A stretch of DNA of 64,000 nucleotides from Cellulomonas gelida (lineage in GTDB: Bacteria; Actinomycetota; Actinomycetes; Actinomycetales; Cellulomonadaceae): the NCBI RefSeq assembly GCF_006538725.1, contig NZ_BJLQ01000009.1, positions 54,369 to 118,368 of the forward strand, read 5' to 3'. Below are positions 8,411 through 16,973 of the stretch, piece after piece. A model generated the notes under the pieces. The model ran no database searches, had not been told where the DNA came from, and worked only from the letters and a program-made list of their open reading frames with translations. The position numbers were made by a program, and so were the translations under genes. Position 1 is the first letter of the stretch. Every line of letters begins with the position of its first letter.

Positions 8411-10005
8411 GCCGCACCACCGTCCCGCGTCGCGGGCGGCAACGCATCCGCGAGGCCGTCGGCGACGGCGCTGAGGTAGGCGTCTCGGTCGTTGTACCGG
8501 TGGAACACTCCGGCGATCTCCTGGGTCGGTTCGTGGCCCTTGCCGGTGACGATCACGGTGTCCCCCTCGCCCGCGATGGCGAGCCCGTGGCGCACCGCCT
8601 CGGAGCGCGGGGTCACCTCGTGCACGTCCGTGAGGTCGGGCCGCACCTCACGCACGCCGGCCAGGATGGCGGCGCGGATCTCGCCCGGGTCCTCCGAGCG
8701 AGGGTTCTCGTCGGTCACGACGAGGACGTCGGCCAGCCGCGCGGCGATCGCGCCCATGATCGGGCGCTTGCCCCGGTCGCGGTCGCCGTCGGAGCCGAAG
8801 ACGATGACGAGGCGGCCCGGCGTGATGGGTCGCACGGCCTCGAGCGCGAGCACGAGGGCGTCGGGCGTGTGCGCGTAGTCCACCAGGCCGAGCGGTCGTC
8901 CGGGGGCGCGCTCGACGACGCGCTCCATGCGCCCCGGCACGGCGTGCGCGCCGGCCACCGCGGTGATCGCGACGTCCAGGTCGACGCCCGCGGCGTGCGC
9001 CACGACGATCGCGAGCGCGGCGTTCGAGACGTTGACGAGGCCCGGGAGCGGGCTCGCGGCCGCGTGCTCACGTCCGTCGGGCCCGCGCAGCGTGAAGGTC
9101 GAGCCGACGCCGTCGAGACCGATGTCCGCGGCGACGACCGCCCAGTCGGCGTCGGCGGCCACGGGGTCGCCGACGTGCGTGGACACGGACTCGACCGGGA
9201 TCTGCGCCTCACGTGCGAGGCGACGGCCCCACTCGTCGTCGACCACGACGACCCCGCGGCGCCCCTGCCCGGGCGCGAAGAGCCGGGCCTTGTCGCGGAA
9301 GTAGCCCTCCATGTCGCCGTGGAAGTCGAGGTGGTCACGCTGCAGGTTGGTGAACGCGACGACGTCGAACGTGGTCCCGGCGACGCGGTGCAGCGCGAGC
9401 GCGTGCGACGAGACCTCCATCGCCACCGCCGTCGCGCCGCGCTCGACCGCGAGGGCGAGCACGTGGGTCAGCACGGGGGCCTCGACGGTCGTGCGCGGGC
9501 TCTCGATCGCCTCGTCGCCGATCCGCAGCTCGACCGTGCCGAGCACCGCGGTGCTCGCGTGCACGGCGCGCAGCGCGGCGTCGACGAAGTAGGTCGTGGT
9601 GGTCTTGCCGTTGGTCCCCGTGATCCCGACCGTCCGCAGGTGCGACGCGGGGTGCTGCGCGACGTGCGCGGCGAGCGGCCCGGCCAGTGCGCGGGGGTCA
9701 GGCGTCAGCAGGACCGGCACGCGCTGCGCGAGCTCGCCGAGCACGCCGAGCCCCGACTCGTCCGTGACGACCGCCACGGCGCCCGCGTCGACCGCCTGCG
9801 CGGCGTACGCCGCGCCGTGCACGTGCGCGCCGGGGACGGCGACGAACAGCTCCCCGGGCTCGACGTCGCCGGAAGCCATGCTCACGCCCCGTACCGTCGC
9901 ACCCGAGAGGTCGGCACCGACGCTGACCAGCGAGAACAGGTCCACCAATGCGCTCAGCGGGTGGTCGACGGGGTGCGTGGGGCGCATCCGGGCCGTCGAC
10001 GTCAT
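8407..10005 (-). CDS. murE: MurE: UDP-MurNAc-L-Ala-D-Glu--diamino acid ligase
   Basis: 532 residues. P-loop TGTNGKTTTT, LQRDHLDFHG and VDYAHTPDAL identify MurE, which adds the third amino acid of the stem peptide. The substrate loop reads TDENPRSEDPG, that is ENPR where meso-diaminopimelate enzymes have DNPR and S. aureus-type Lys enzymes have DNPA-like loops. The third residue may therefore not be meso-Dap; ornithine is known for Cellulomonas, but applying that here is inference. ATG at 10005 has no Shine-Dalgarno, but TAGATT ends 7 nt upstream, consistent with a leaderless start. A second ATG lies six codons in. The end overlaps murF. Confidence 0.94.
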   Translation of the reverse strand: MTSTARMRPTHPVDHPLSALVDLFSLVSVGADLSGATVRGVSMASGDVEPGELFVAVPGAHVHGAAYAAQAVDAGAVAVVTDESGLGVLGELAQRVPVLLTPDPRALAGPLAAHVAQHPASHLRTVGITGTNGKTTTTYFVDAALRAVHASTAVLGTVELRIGDEAIESPRTTVEAPVLTHVLALAVERGATAVAMEVSSHALALHRVAGTTFDVVAFTNLQRDHLDFHGDMEGYFRDKARLFAPGQGRRGVVVVDDEWGRRLAREAQIPVESVSTHVGDPVAADADWAVVAADIGLDGVGSTFTLRGPDGREHAAASPLPGLVNVSNAALAIVVAHAAGVDLDVAITAVAGAHAVPGRMERVVERAPGRPLGLVDYAHTPDALVLALEAVRPITPGRLVIVFGSDGDRDRGKRPIMGAIAARLADVLVVTDENPRSEDPGEIRAAILAGVREVRPDLTDVHEVTPRSEAVRHGLAIAGEGDTVIVTGKGHEPTQEIAGVFHRYNDRDAYLSAVADGLADALPPATRDGGAA

Positions 10006-10012
10006 GGGGAGG

Positions 10013-10018
10013 AATCTA
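10013..10018 (-). promoter_or_regulatory. Candidate leaderless promoter (-10 TAGATT) for murE
   Basis: The minus strand reads TAGATT, then 7 nt, then the murE ATG. This lies in the 62-bp murE/ftsI gap, the only non-overlapping junction in the minus-strand block from rsmH to ftsQ. No -35 hexamer is obvious. It would give the mur genes an extra promoter independent of mraZ. Confidence 0.4.
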
Positions 10019-10067
10019 CCCCGGGGCCCCGCACCCGACGCGCCGTCGACCGGCGTCAGGCGTGTGC

Positions 10068-11996
10068 TCACCACGTCGTGGGGAAGAGCGTCGCCTTGGC
10101 GCCCGACGGCGGCACACCGAGCTCGCTGAGCGCGTACGTGCCGATGTCCCGGAAGACCGGGGCCGCGACGACGCCGCCGTACTCCGACGTGCGCGGGTTG
10201 TGCAGGATCACGCTGATCGCCAGCCGCGGCTCGTCGGCCGGGACCACGCCGATGAAGGACGCCGTGATCCCCTGCTTGCCCTTGACCCAGTTCTGCGCGG
10301 TGCCCGTCTTGCCGGCGACGCGGTACCCGGGGATCGCGGCGCTCGACCCGGTCCCGTCGTCGACCACGGACTCGAGCATCGACATGACGTCCGCGGCGGT
10401 CTTCTCCGAGACGATGCGCGTGCTCGGTGCGGGGTCGGCCTCGGAGTACCGGCCGTCGGTCGACGTCCAGCCCTTGATGACGTGGGGCTGCACGCGCACG
10501 CCGCCGTTGGCCACCGTCGCGAAGACCTGGGTCGCCTGGAGCGCGTTGACCGCGACTGCCTGGCCGAACAGCACCGCGTACGGCGTGCGGTTGTTGTTGC
10601 GGTCGGCGAAGAACCCGGCCGACTCGCCCGAGAGCTCGATGCCCGTCTTGCTCCCGAGGCCGAACCGCTCGAGCCACTGGTAGCGCTGCTCGGTCGTCAG
10701 CAGGGAGCCGATCTGCACGGTCCCGGTGTTCGACGACTCCGCGAGCACGCCCGTCGTGGTCAGGTGCTGCGTCTCGTGCGGGTGCGAGTCCCGGAACGTC
10801 TGCCCGTTCTCGATCGTCAGCTGGTACGGGACGGTCCACGTGTCCGTCGGCGTGACGAGGCCCTCCTCGAGCACCGCGGCCATCGTGATGACCTTGCCCG
10901 TCGAGCCGGGCTCGAAGATGTTCGAGATCGACGGTGCGAGCGAGCCGCCCGACGAGTCGCCGGGCTTGTTCGGGTCCCGCGCACCCGAGTCGGCCAGCGC
11001 GAGGAGCTCGCCGGTGCGCACGTCCAGCACGACGACCGTGCCCGAGTCGGCGCCCGTCGCCTTGACCTGGGCGTCGAGCAGGCTCTGCGCCTTCCAGGCG
11101 ATGTCCGAGTCGATCGTGAGGCGCACCGACTCGCCGCTGGTCGCGGGCGTGTCCTCGAAGTAGCCGCCCGGCACCTGCTGGCCCTTGGCGCCGCGCTCGA
11201 CCACCTCGGTGCCGGGCGTGCCCTTGAGCCGCTCGTCGAGCGAGGCCTCGAGCCCCTCGAGGCCCTGCCCGTTGGAGTTGACGAACCCGATCAGGTTGCC
11301 CGCGAGGTTGCCGTTCGGGTAGACGCGGTCGGCGACCTTGTCGATGTTGATGCCCGGCAGCCGCATCTTGAAGATCTCGCGCGCGACGGTCGGCAGCACG
11401 CCCTTGACCAGGTACTTGAACTTCCGGTCGCCGACGAGCTCGCCGCCGAGCACCGCGGCGTCCTTCTCGAGCAGCGGGGCGAGCCTGCGCGCGACGCCCA
11501 GCGCACCGGGCGGGTCCTCGTCGGTGCCGTCGCCGCGGTACTCCCCCACCAGGACCTGGTTGACCGAGATGTTGTACCGCTCGACCGAGCTCGCCAGCGC
11601 GACGCCGTCGCGATCCGTGATCTGGCCGCGCGCCCCGATGACCGCGTAGGTCGACAGCCGCTTGTCGCGCGCCTCCTGCGCGAGCGACGGGCCGCGGACC
11701 GCCTGGACGTACACGAGCCGTCCCGCGAACGCCGCGACGACCAGCGCGAGGACGACGACGAGCACCAGCAGCCGGGCGTGACGACCCGCCGGGGCGGGCT
11801 GCTCACGCCGCGGGACCACGATCGGCGGCGTGCCGCGCGGGCGCGCGGGCTTGTCCGCACCGCCCTGCGGCTCGCGCGGACCCGGTGCACGGCGCACCGT
11901 CGTGGAGCTCACGGGGCCACTGTGCCCGCTGCCGGGCCGAGCGGCCGGACCGCCACGCGGGGAGCGTGGGGCCCGGCGCTCGGTGACGTCCGTCAT
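10068..11996 (-). CDS. ftsI: Septal transpeptidase FtsI (class B PBP, PBP3)
   Basis: 642 residues. A Pro/Arg-rich cytoplasmic tail (1-73) is followed by one transmembrane helix (about 74-97), the PBP dimerisation domain (about 110-260) and the transpeptidase domain. Active-site motifs are STGK (Ser365, Lys368), SSN (421-423) and KTGT (563-566). It cross-links septal peptidoglycan with FtsW. ATG at 11996 shares its first bases with the ftsL stop (ATGA). The 62 bp after its end separate it from murE. Confidence 0.96.
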   Translation of the reverse strand: MTDVTERRAPRSPRGGPAARPGSGHSGPVSSTTVRRAPGPREPQGGADKPARPRGTPPIVVPRREQPAPAGRHARLLVLVVVLALVVAAFAGRLVYVQAVRGPSLAQEARDKRLSTYAVIGARGQITDRDGVALASSVERYNISVNQVLVGEYRGDGTDEDPPGALGVARRLAPLLEKDAAVLGGELVGDRKFKYLVKGVLPTVAREIFKMRLPGINIDKVADRVYPNGNLAGNLIGFVNSNGQGLEGLEASLDERLKGTPGTEVVERGAKGQQVPGGYFEDTPATSGESVRLTIDSDIAWKAQSLLDAQVKATGADSGTVVVLDVRTGELLALADSGARDPNKPGDSSGGSLAPSISNIFEPGSTGKVITMAAVLEEGLVTPTDTWTVPYQLTIENGQTFRDSHPHETQHLTTTGVLAESSNTGTVQIGSLLTTEQRYQWLERFGLGSKTGIELSGESAGFFADRNNNRTPYAVLFGQAVAVNALQATQVFATVANGGVRVQPHVIKGWTSTDGRYSEADPAPSTRIVSEKTAADVMSMLESVVDDGTGSSAAIPGYRVAGKTGTAQNWVKGKQGITASFIGVVPADEPRLAISVILHNPRTSEYGGVVAAPVFRDIGTYALSELGVPPSGAKATLFPTTW

Positions 11997-12430
11997 CAGC
12001 GCCCGCCGGCTGCGGCCTGCACCGCCCCGTCGGACAGCCGGATCCAGCCCGTCCCGTCGGACGGGACCATGCCGAGCGCGCTCGCGGCCTTGGCGAGCTG
12101 CGCGGGCGAGGCCTTCTGGTCGAGCGCGGCGGACAGGTCCTGCGCGTCCTGGTCGAGCCTGCCCAGCTCGTTCGACAGGTCGTAGTTCTCGTAGGAGTTC
12201 TTCGCCATCTGGGTGTTCAGCAGCAGCGCGGACAGCAGCGCCGCGGCCAGCACACCCATGCAGACGAGGACGAACGGGACCCGGGTGCGCCCGTGGGCCG
12301 GCGCGCGCACCAGCCGCAGTCGCGGCGACGCCTGACGCGCGGGCGCCTCGAGCGGCGTGGGACGAGCCCCGGCCGCGGACGCGGGGCGGCTCGGAGCGGG
12401 GTACGCGCGGGCGGCGCTGCTGGCACTCAT
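11996..12430 (-). CDS. ftsL: Cell division protein FtsL-like bitopic membrane protein
   Basis: 144 residues. An Ala/Pro/Arg-rich cytoplasmic region (1-50) is followed by one hydrophobic helix (about 51-71: [20 protein letters not shown]) and a short extracytoplasmic segment with heptad character that ends near GWIRL. Size, topology and the place between rsmH and ftsI are those of FtsL, which scaffolds FtsQ/FtsB in the divisome. Sequence conservation in FtsL is low, so the call leans on synteny. ATGA overlaps occur at both ends (rsmH stop and ftsI start). Confidence 0.85.
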   Translation of the reverse strand: MSASSAARAYPAPSRPASAAGARPTPLEAPARQASPRLRLVRAPAHGRTRVPFVLVCMGVLAAALLSALLLNTQMAKNSYENYDLSNELGRLDQDAQDLSAALDQKASPAQLAKAASALGMVPSDGTGWIRLSDGAVQAAAGGR

Positions 12431-13446
12431 GCTGCCCTCCTCGGTGCGGGTCGCAGGTGGTCGGGGGTGGGACGAAGGCGTTCGGCCGCGCGCAGTCGCA
12501 CGGACTGCGAGCGCGGGTTGCGCGCGAGCTCGGCCTCGTCGGCCTCCTCCGCACCGCGGGTCACCAGGCGCAGGTACGGCTGGTGGCTGTCCGGGACGAC
12601 CGGCAGGTCGGGCGGCGCGCTCACGCTCGCGCCGAGCGCGAACGCCTGCTTGACCATGCGGTCCTCGAGCGACTGGTACGCCTCGACGACGATCCGTCCG
12701 CCGACGGCCAGCGCCTCGATCGACTCGGGGATCGCCGCGGCGAGCGCGTCGAGCTCGTGGTTGACCTCGATCCGCAGCGCCTGGAACGTGCGCTTGGCCG
12801 GGTGGCCGCCCGTCTGCCGCTTGGCGGCCGGGATGCTCGCGCGGACCAGGTCGACGAGCTCGCCCGTGCGGGTCAGCGGCGCCTCCTGCCGGGCACGCAC
12901 GATCGAGCGTGCGATGCGCGGCGCGAACCGCTCCTCGCCGTACGTGCGCAGCACGCGGGCCAGGTCACGCTCGTCGTAGGTGTTGAGGACGTCGGCCGCG
13001 GTCAGACCCGAGGTGGCGTCCATCCGCATGTCGAGCGGCGCGTCCTGCGCGTACGAGAAGCCCCGCTCGACCTCGTCGAGCTGCAGCGACGAGACCCCGA
13101 GGTCCATGAGCACGCCCTGCACCGCGGGGATGCCGAGCTCGGCCAGGACGTCGCGGATCTCGTCGTACACCGCGTGCACGCCCGTGAACCGGTCGCCGAA
13201 CGGCGCGAGCCGCTCGCTCGCGAGCGCGATCGCCTGCGTGTCACGGTCGAGGCCGACGACCCGCACGTGCGGGAAGCGCCGGAGCACCCCCTCGGTGTGA
13301 CCGCCCATGCCGAGCGTCGAGTCCACCATCACGGCGCCCTCGACCTCGAGCGCGGGGGCGAGCAGCTCGAGGCAGCGCTCGAGCAGGACCGGCACGTGGC
13401 GCGAGGCGGCGTCGGGCTCGTTCGTCGGCTCGTTCGACTCGGTCAT
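12427..13446 (-). CDS. rsmH: 16S rRNA (cytosine-1402-N4)-methyltransferase RsmH (MraW)
   Basis: 339 residues. The family signatures are HVPVLLERC at the N-terminus, [12 protein letters not shown] (SAM motif I), [20 protein letters not shown], the RIEVN region and [10 protein letters not shown]. It methylates C1402 N4 of 16S rRNA. ATG at 13446 is preceded by GAGAGGGGGA at good spacing; an open frame continuing upstream lies in the mraZ-rsmH gap and has no supported start. The last codons overlap ftsL. Confidence 0.96.
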   Translation of the reverse strand: MTESNEPTNEPDAASRHVPVLLERCLELLAPALEVEGAVMVDSTLGMGGHTEGVLRRFPHVRVVGLDRDTQAIALASERLAPFGDRFTGVHAVYDEIRDVLAELGIPAVQGVLMDLGVSSLQLDEVERGFSYAQDAPLDMRMDATSGLTAADVLNTYDERDLARVLRTYGEERFAPRIARSIVRARQEAPLTRTGELVDLVRASIPAAKRQTGGHPAKRTFQALRIEVNHELDALAAAIPESIEALAVGGRIVVEAYQSLEDRMVKQAFALGASVSAPPDLPVVPDSHQPYLRLVTRGAEEADEAELARNPRSQSVRLRAAERLRPTPDHLRPAPRRAA

Positions 13447-13670
13447 GCGGTCCCCCTCTCGCGCTCTCGTGCTCGTGGCTGGTGGTCGGGCAGCCCCTCC
13501 GCCGTCCGACCAGATCCCCCACCGGCCCTCTGCCGCGGGGAAGTGCGGCAGAGCGGTCGGGAGGAGGTCTCGTCGGGCGGGAGCCGGGCTCGTCGTGGTG
13601 CGGTGCTCGTCGTGCGGCTGTCGTCGTGCTCGTCGTCGTGCGGTTAGTCCGTGTGGTCGGCGGTTCGGCC
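13447..13670. other. Intergenic mraZ-rsmH spacer with CGTCGT-type simple sequence
   Basis: The 224 bp hold no convincing gene. The mraZ-proximal part (about 13588-13643) is a degenerate run of CGTCGTG / GCTCGTCGT units. The rsmH RBS is at the other end. No clear promoter was seen. Confidence 0.5.
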
Positions 13671-14144
13671 TCACCACCTGCCCTGCGGGAAGACCTCCTC
13701 GGTCGCGTCGGCGTAGCCGGCCTCCTGCTCGGCGAGGTACGTCTCCCAGGCCGCGAGGTCCCAGATCTCGACGCGCGTCCCGGCGCCGATCACGGCGACC
13801 TCGCGGTCGAGCCCGGCGTACTGCCGCAGCATCGGCGGGATGGAGATGCGGCCCTGCTTGTCGGGCAGCTCGTCGCTCGCCCCGGACAGGAACACGCGCA
13901 GGTAGTCGCGCGCCTGCTTGCTCGTGACGGGCGCCTGCCGCAGCTGGTCGTGGTACCGGCGGAACTCGTCCAGCGGGAGCAGGAAGAGGCAGCGCTCCTG
14001 ACCGCGCGTCATGACCAGTCCCTGCGCGAGCTGAGGCCGGAACTTGGCCGGGAGGATGAGCCGGCCCTTGTCGTCGAGGCGAGGCGTGTAGGTGCCGAGG
14101 AAGGGCATGCCCGAGCCGAGGATGCCGACGGTCTCATGCGACAC
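13671..14144 (-). CDS. mraZ: Transcriptional regulator MraZ
   Basis: 157 residues containing two SpoVT/AbrB-like MraZ domains: [20 protein letters not shown] at 15-34, and the second around [16 protein letters not shown]. MraZ is a ring-shaped DNA-binding protein that controls its own operon through short direct repeats, which are visible upstream. GTG at 14144 is chosen for its strong GGAGGGAGG-type RBS. It adds 12 residues before the Met-Pro-Phe-Leu where the usual 143-145-residue MraZ begins; that internal ATG has only a weak RBS. First gene of the division cluster. Confidence 0.94.
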   Translation of the reverse strand: MSHETVGILGSGMPFLGTYTPRLDDKGRLILPAKFRPQLAQGLVMTRGQERCLFLLPLDEFRRYHDQLRQAPVTSKQARDYLRVFLSGASDELPDKQGRISIPPMLRQYAGLDREVAVIGAGTRVEIWDLAAWETYLAEQEAGYADATEEVFPQGRW

Positions 14145-14301
14145 CTCGCCTCCCTCCGCCGGCCGACCCTTCGGTCCCGCCGCCTCGCCGACCGCACCTC
14201 ACCGACCCGGTCCCGGGGCGGCTGACTGACCTTCCGCCGGTCCGGAGACCGGCCCGCGGTGCGACCTGAACGACGGTGCGAAACCCGTTCACTCCCTGCC
14301 T

Positions 14302-14336
14302 CACCACGTGCCCCCACGGTACTCCACTTTGCTCCA
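14302..14336 (-). promoter_or_regulatory. MraZ operator: four TGGNG repeats at 10-bp period
   Basis: On the minus strand four pentamers TGGAG, TGGAG, TGGGG, TGGTG occupy 14336-14332, 14326-14322, 14316-14312 and 14306-14302. Each is separated by exactly 5 nt, the arrangement known for MraZ binding (TGGGN repeats, 10-bp pitch). A TANNNT match (TACCGT, 14321-14316) falls between boxes two and three, suggesting that bound MraZ covers the -10 element. The implied 5' leader is about 165 nt. Confidence 0.8.
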
Positions 14337-14664
14337 CCCGCACCTTGACGGACCCCTGTTTTCACCCGAACGGCATGCGTTTATGCAGGTCAGAGGGGGT
14401 GGGGAGAAGTGGAGGAGATTTCGCGTCCCGCGAGGGTCGCCTCGGGCGACAGAGCCGGGCCGACGGTCGGAATGTCCGCGCTCGTCCCGTTCTGACCCCA
14501 TATCAACGGGCGCTGCGGCGACGCCGCGACGTGCGAGGTGGAGGCAAGTGGGGGGCTCGGGCGAACAAGGCGATCAGCGCGACCGCGACGCCCCTGACGG
14601 CCCCTGGCGCGGGGCGTGCGGGTGGAACTGCGACAAGGCAGCCCCGACCGGACGTACCGCGTCG

Positions 14665-14670
14665 TAGGCT
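14665..14670 (+). promoter_or_regulatory. Candidate -10 element (TAGGCT) for the moxR operon
   Basis: TAGGCT lies 27 nt before the moxR ATG, leaving a short leader that contains the AAAGGAGG ribosome site. The same hexamer occurs at the lexA and dinG promoters. No good -35 was found. Confidence 0.4.
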
Positions 14671-14697
14671 CGTCCCCGACCGCCAAAGGAGGCGCCC

Positions 14698-15722
<1,025 letters not shown>

Positions 15723-15723
<1 letters not shown>

Positions 15724-16973
15724 TGCTGCTGCGGCCCACTCTGCGGGGCTGGGCGCTCGCCGCGACCGGTCTGGCCCTCGTCCTGGTCGGCATCGGCATG
15801 GGCTCACGCGACGTCGTACGGATCGGCGCGCTGGCCCTCGTCGTCGTCGCCGCGAGTGCGGGGGTCGTCGCCTGGCTGGACGCGGGCGGCACGCGCCGTC
15901 CGCTCACCGTCCAGCGGCTCGTCCTGCCCAACCCCGTCCACGCGGGTGAGCGGGTCGGCGTCGAGGTCCGCATCACGTCGAGCGACCCGAGCGGGCGCGC
16001 CAGGCTCGCCGGGCTGAAGTTCGCGGAGCAGGCCGCCACGGAGCTGTCCGCGGGACGCCCGTTGCGGGCACGCGTGCAGCGTTCGCCCGGCATCGTCCTC
16101 GTGTCCTACGGGGTCGAGGCCGCACGGCGCGGACGCTGGCCGCTCGGCCCGCTCGTCGTGACCCGGACCGACCTGTTCGGCACCGTGGCGAGCACCACCA
16201 CGCTCGGCGAGCAGGCAGAGGTGACGGTCTGGCCCACGATCGTCCCCCTCCCCACGCCTTCGGACGTGCTGATCGGCGAGCCCGACCGCGTGGCACTGGG
16301 CGCGCGGTCGCCGTCGACAGACGACGCCTCGCTGCGCGACTACCACGAGGGCGACGACCTGCGCCGCGTGCACTGGCGCAGCAGCGCGCGGCGCGGCGAG
16401 CTCCTGGTGCGGTCCGACGAGCGTGCGGGCATGCGCCCGGTCTCGGTGCTGCTCGACATGCCCAGCCGCGGCCCGCACGTCGAGTGGACCATCTCGCTCG
16501 CGGCGTCGATCGCGCTGGCCATGCTCGAGGCGGGTCACCCCGTCCGCCTGCTCGACGGCGTCAGCGAGCACAGCACCCTCACGGGAGTCCCGTTCGTCCA
16601 CACGCGCCACGACGGCGCACGGGCCGCGCTGCTCGACCGCACGGTCGACCTGGAAGCCCCCCGGGGCAGCACCGAGGCGCAGGCCAGGCTCGTGCGCGGC
16701 GCGCACCTGCTCGAGAGCACCGAGGCGGGCGGCGAGATCGTCCTGGGCGTGCTCGGTCCGCTGGGCGCCGGAGCACGCAGCGCGCTCGCACACGTCGCCG
16801 ACACCGCGCAGGGGTGGGCGATCGTGCGCACCGACCCGCAGCACGCGGGCGAGCGGCGCGACGCCGAGCACACGGTCGCCGCGCTGCGGCGGGCCGGGTG
16901 GCGCGCGTGCGAGGCCACGCCCGGCGAGCCGCTCGTCGACTGCTGGCTGCGACTGCTCGGGAGCACGCGATGA
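15723..16973 (+). CDS. DUF58 membrane protein
   Basis: 416 residues. Two adjacent N-terminal hydrophobic helices (about 8-50) are followed by a soluble part with the DUF58 core signature (STDDASLRDYHEGDDLRRVHWRSSARRGEL, about residues 199-228) and a VWA-like C-terminal region. Function is not established; DUF58 proteins occur with MoxR ATPases and transglutaminase proteins and are thought to act in envelope assembly. The ATG shares one base with the moxR stop, and the stop overlaps the next ATG (ATGA), so the operon is tightly coupled. Confidence 0.88.

Larger units (their letters stand above)
14145..14697. other. 553-bp divergent control region between mraZ and the moxR operon
   Basis: Contains the MraZ operator, the mraZ leader and the moxR promoter side. 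It is locally less GC-rich than the genes (around 14330-14400). RNase P RNA and riboswitch signatures were looked for and not recognised. A purine-rich stretch lies at about 14390-14420. Confidence 0.5.

Noticed and set aside
14145..14697. RNase P RNA or a riboswitch upstream of mraZ/moxR
   Set aside because: No conserved RNase P core (GAGGAAAGTCC-like) or c-di-AMP/other riboswitch motif was recognised; the region is explained by the MraZ operator and promoters.
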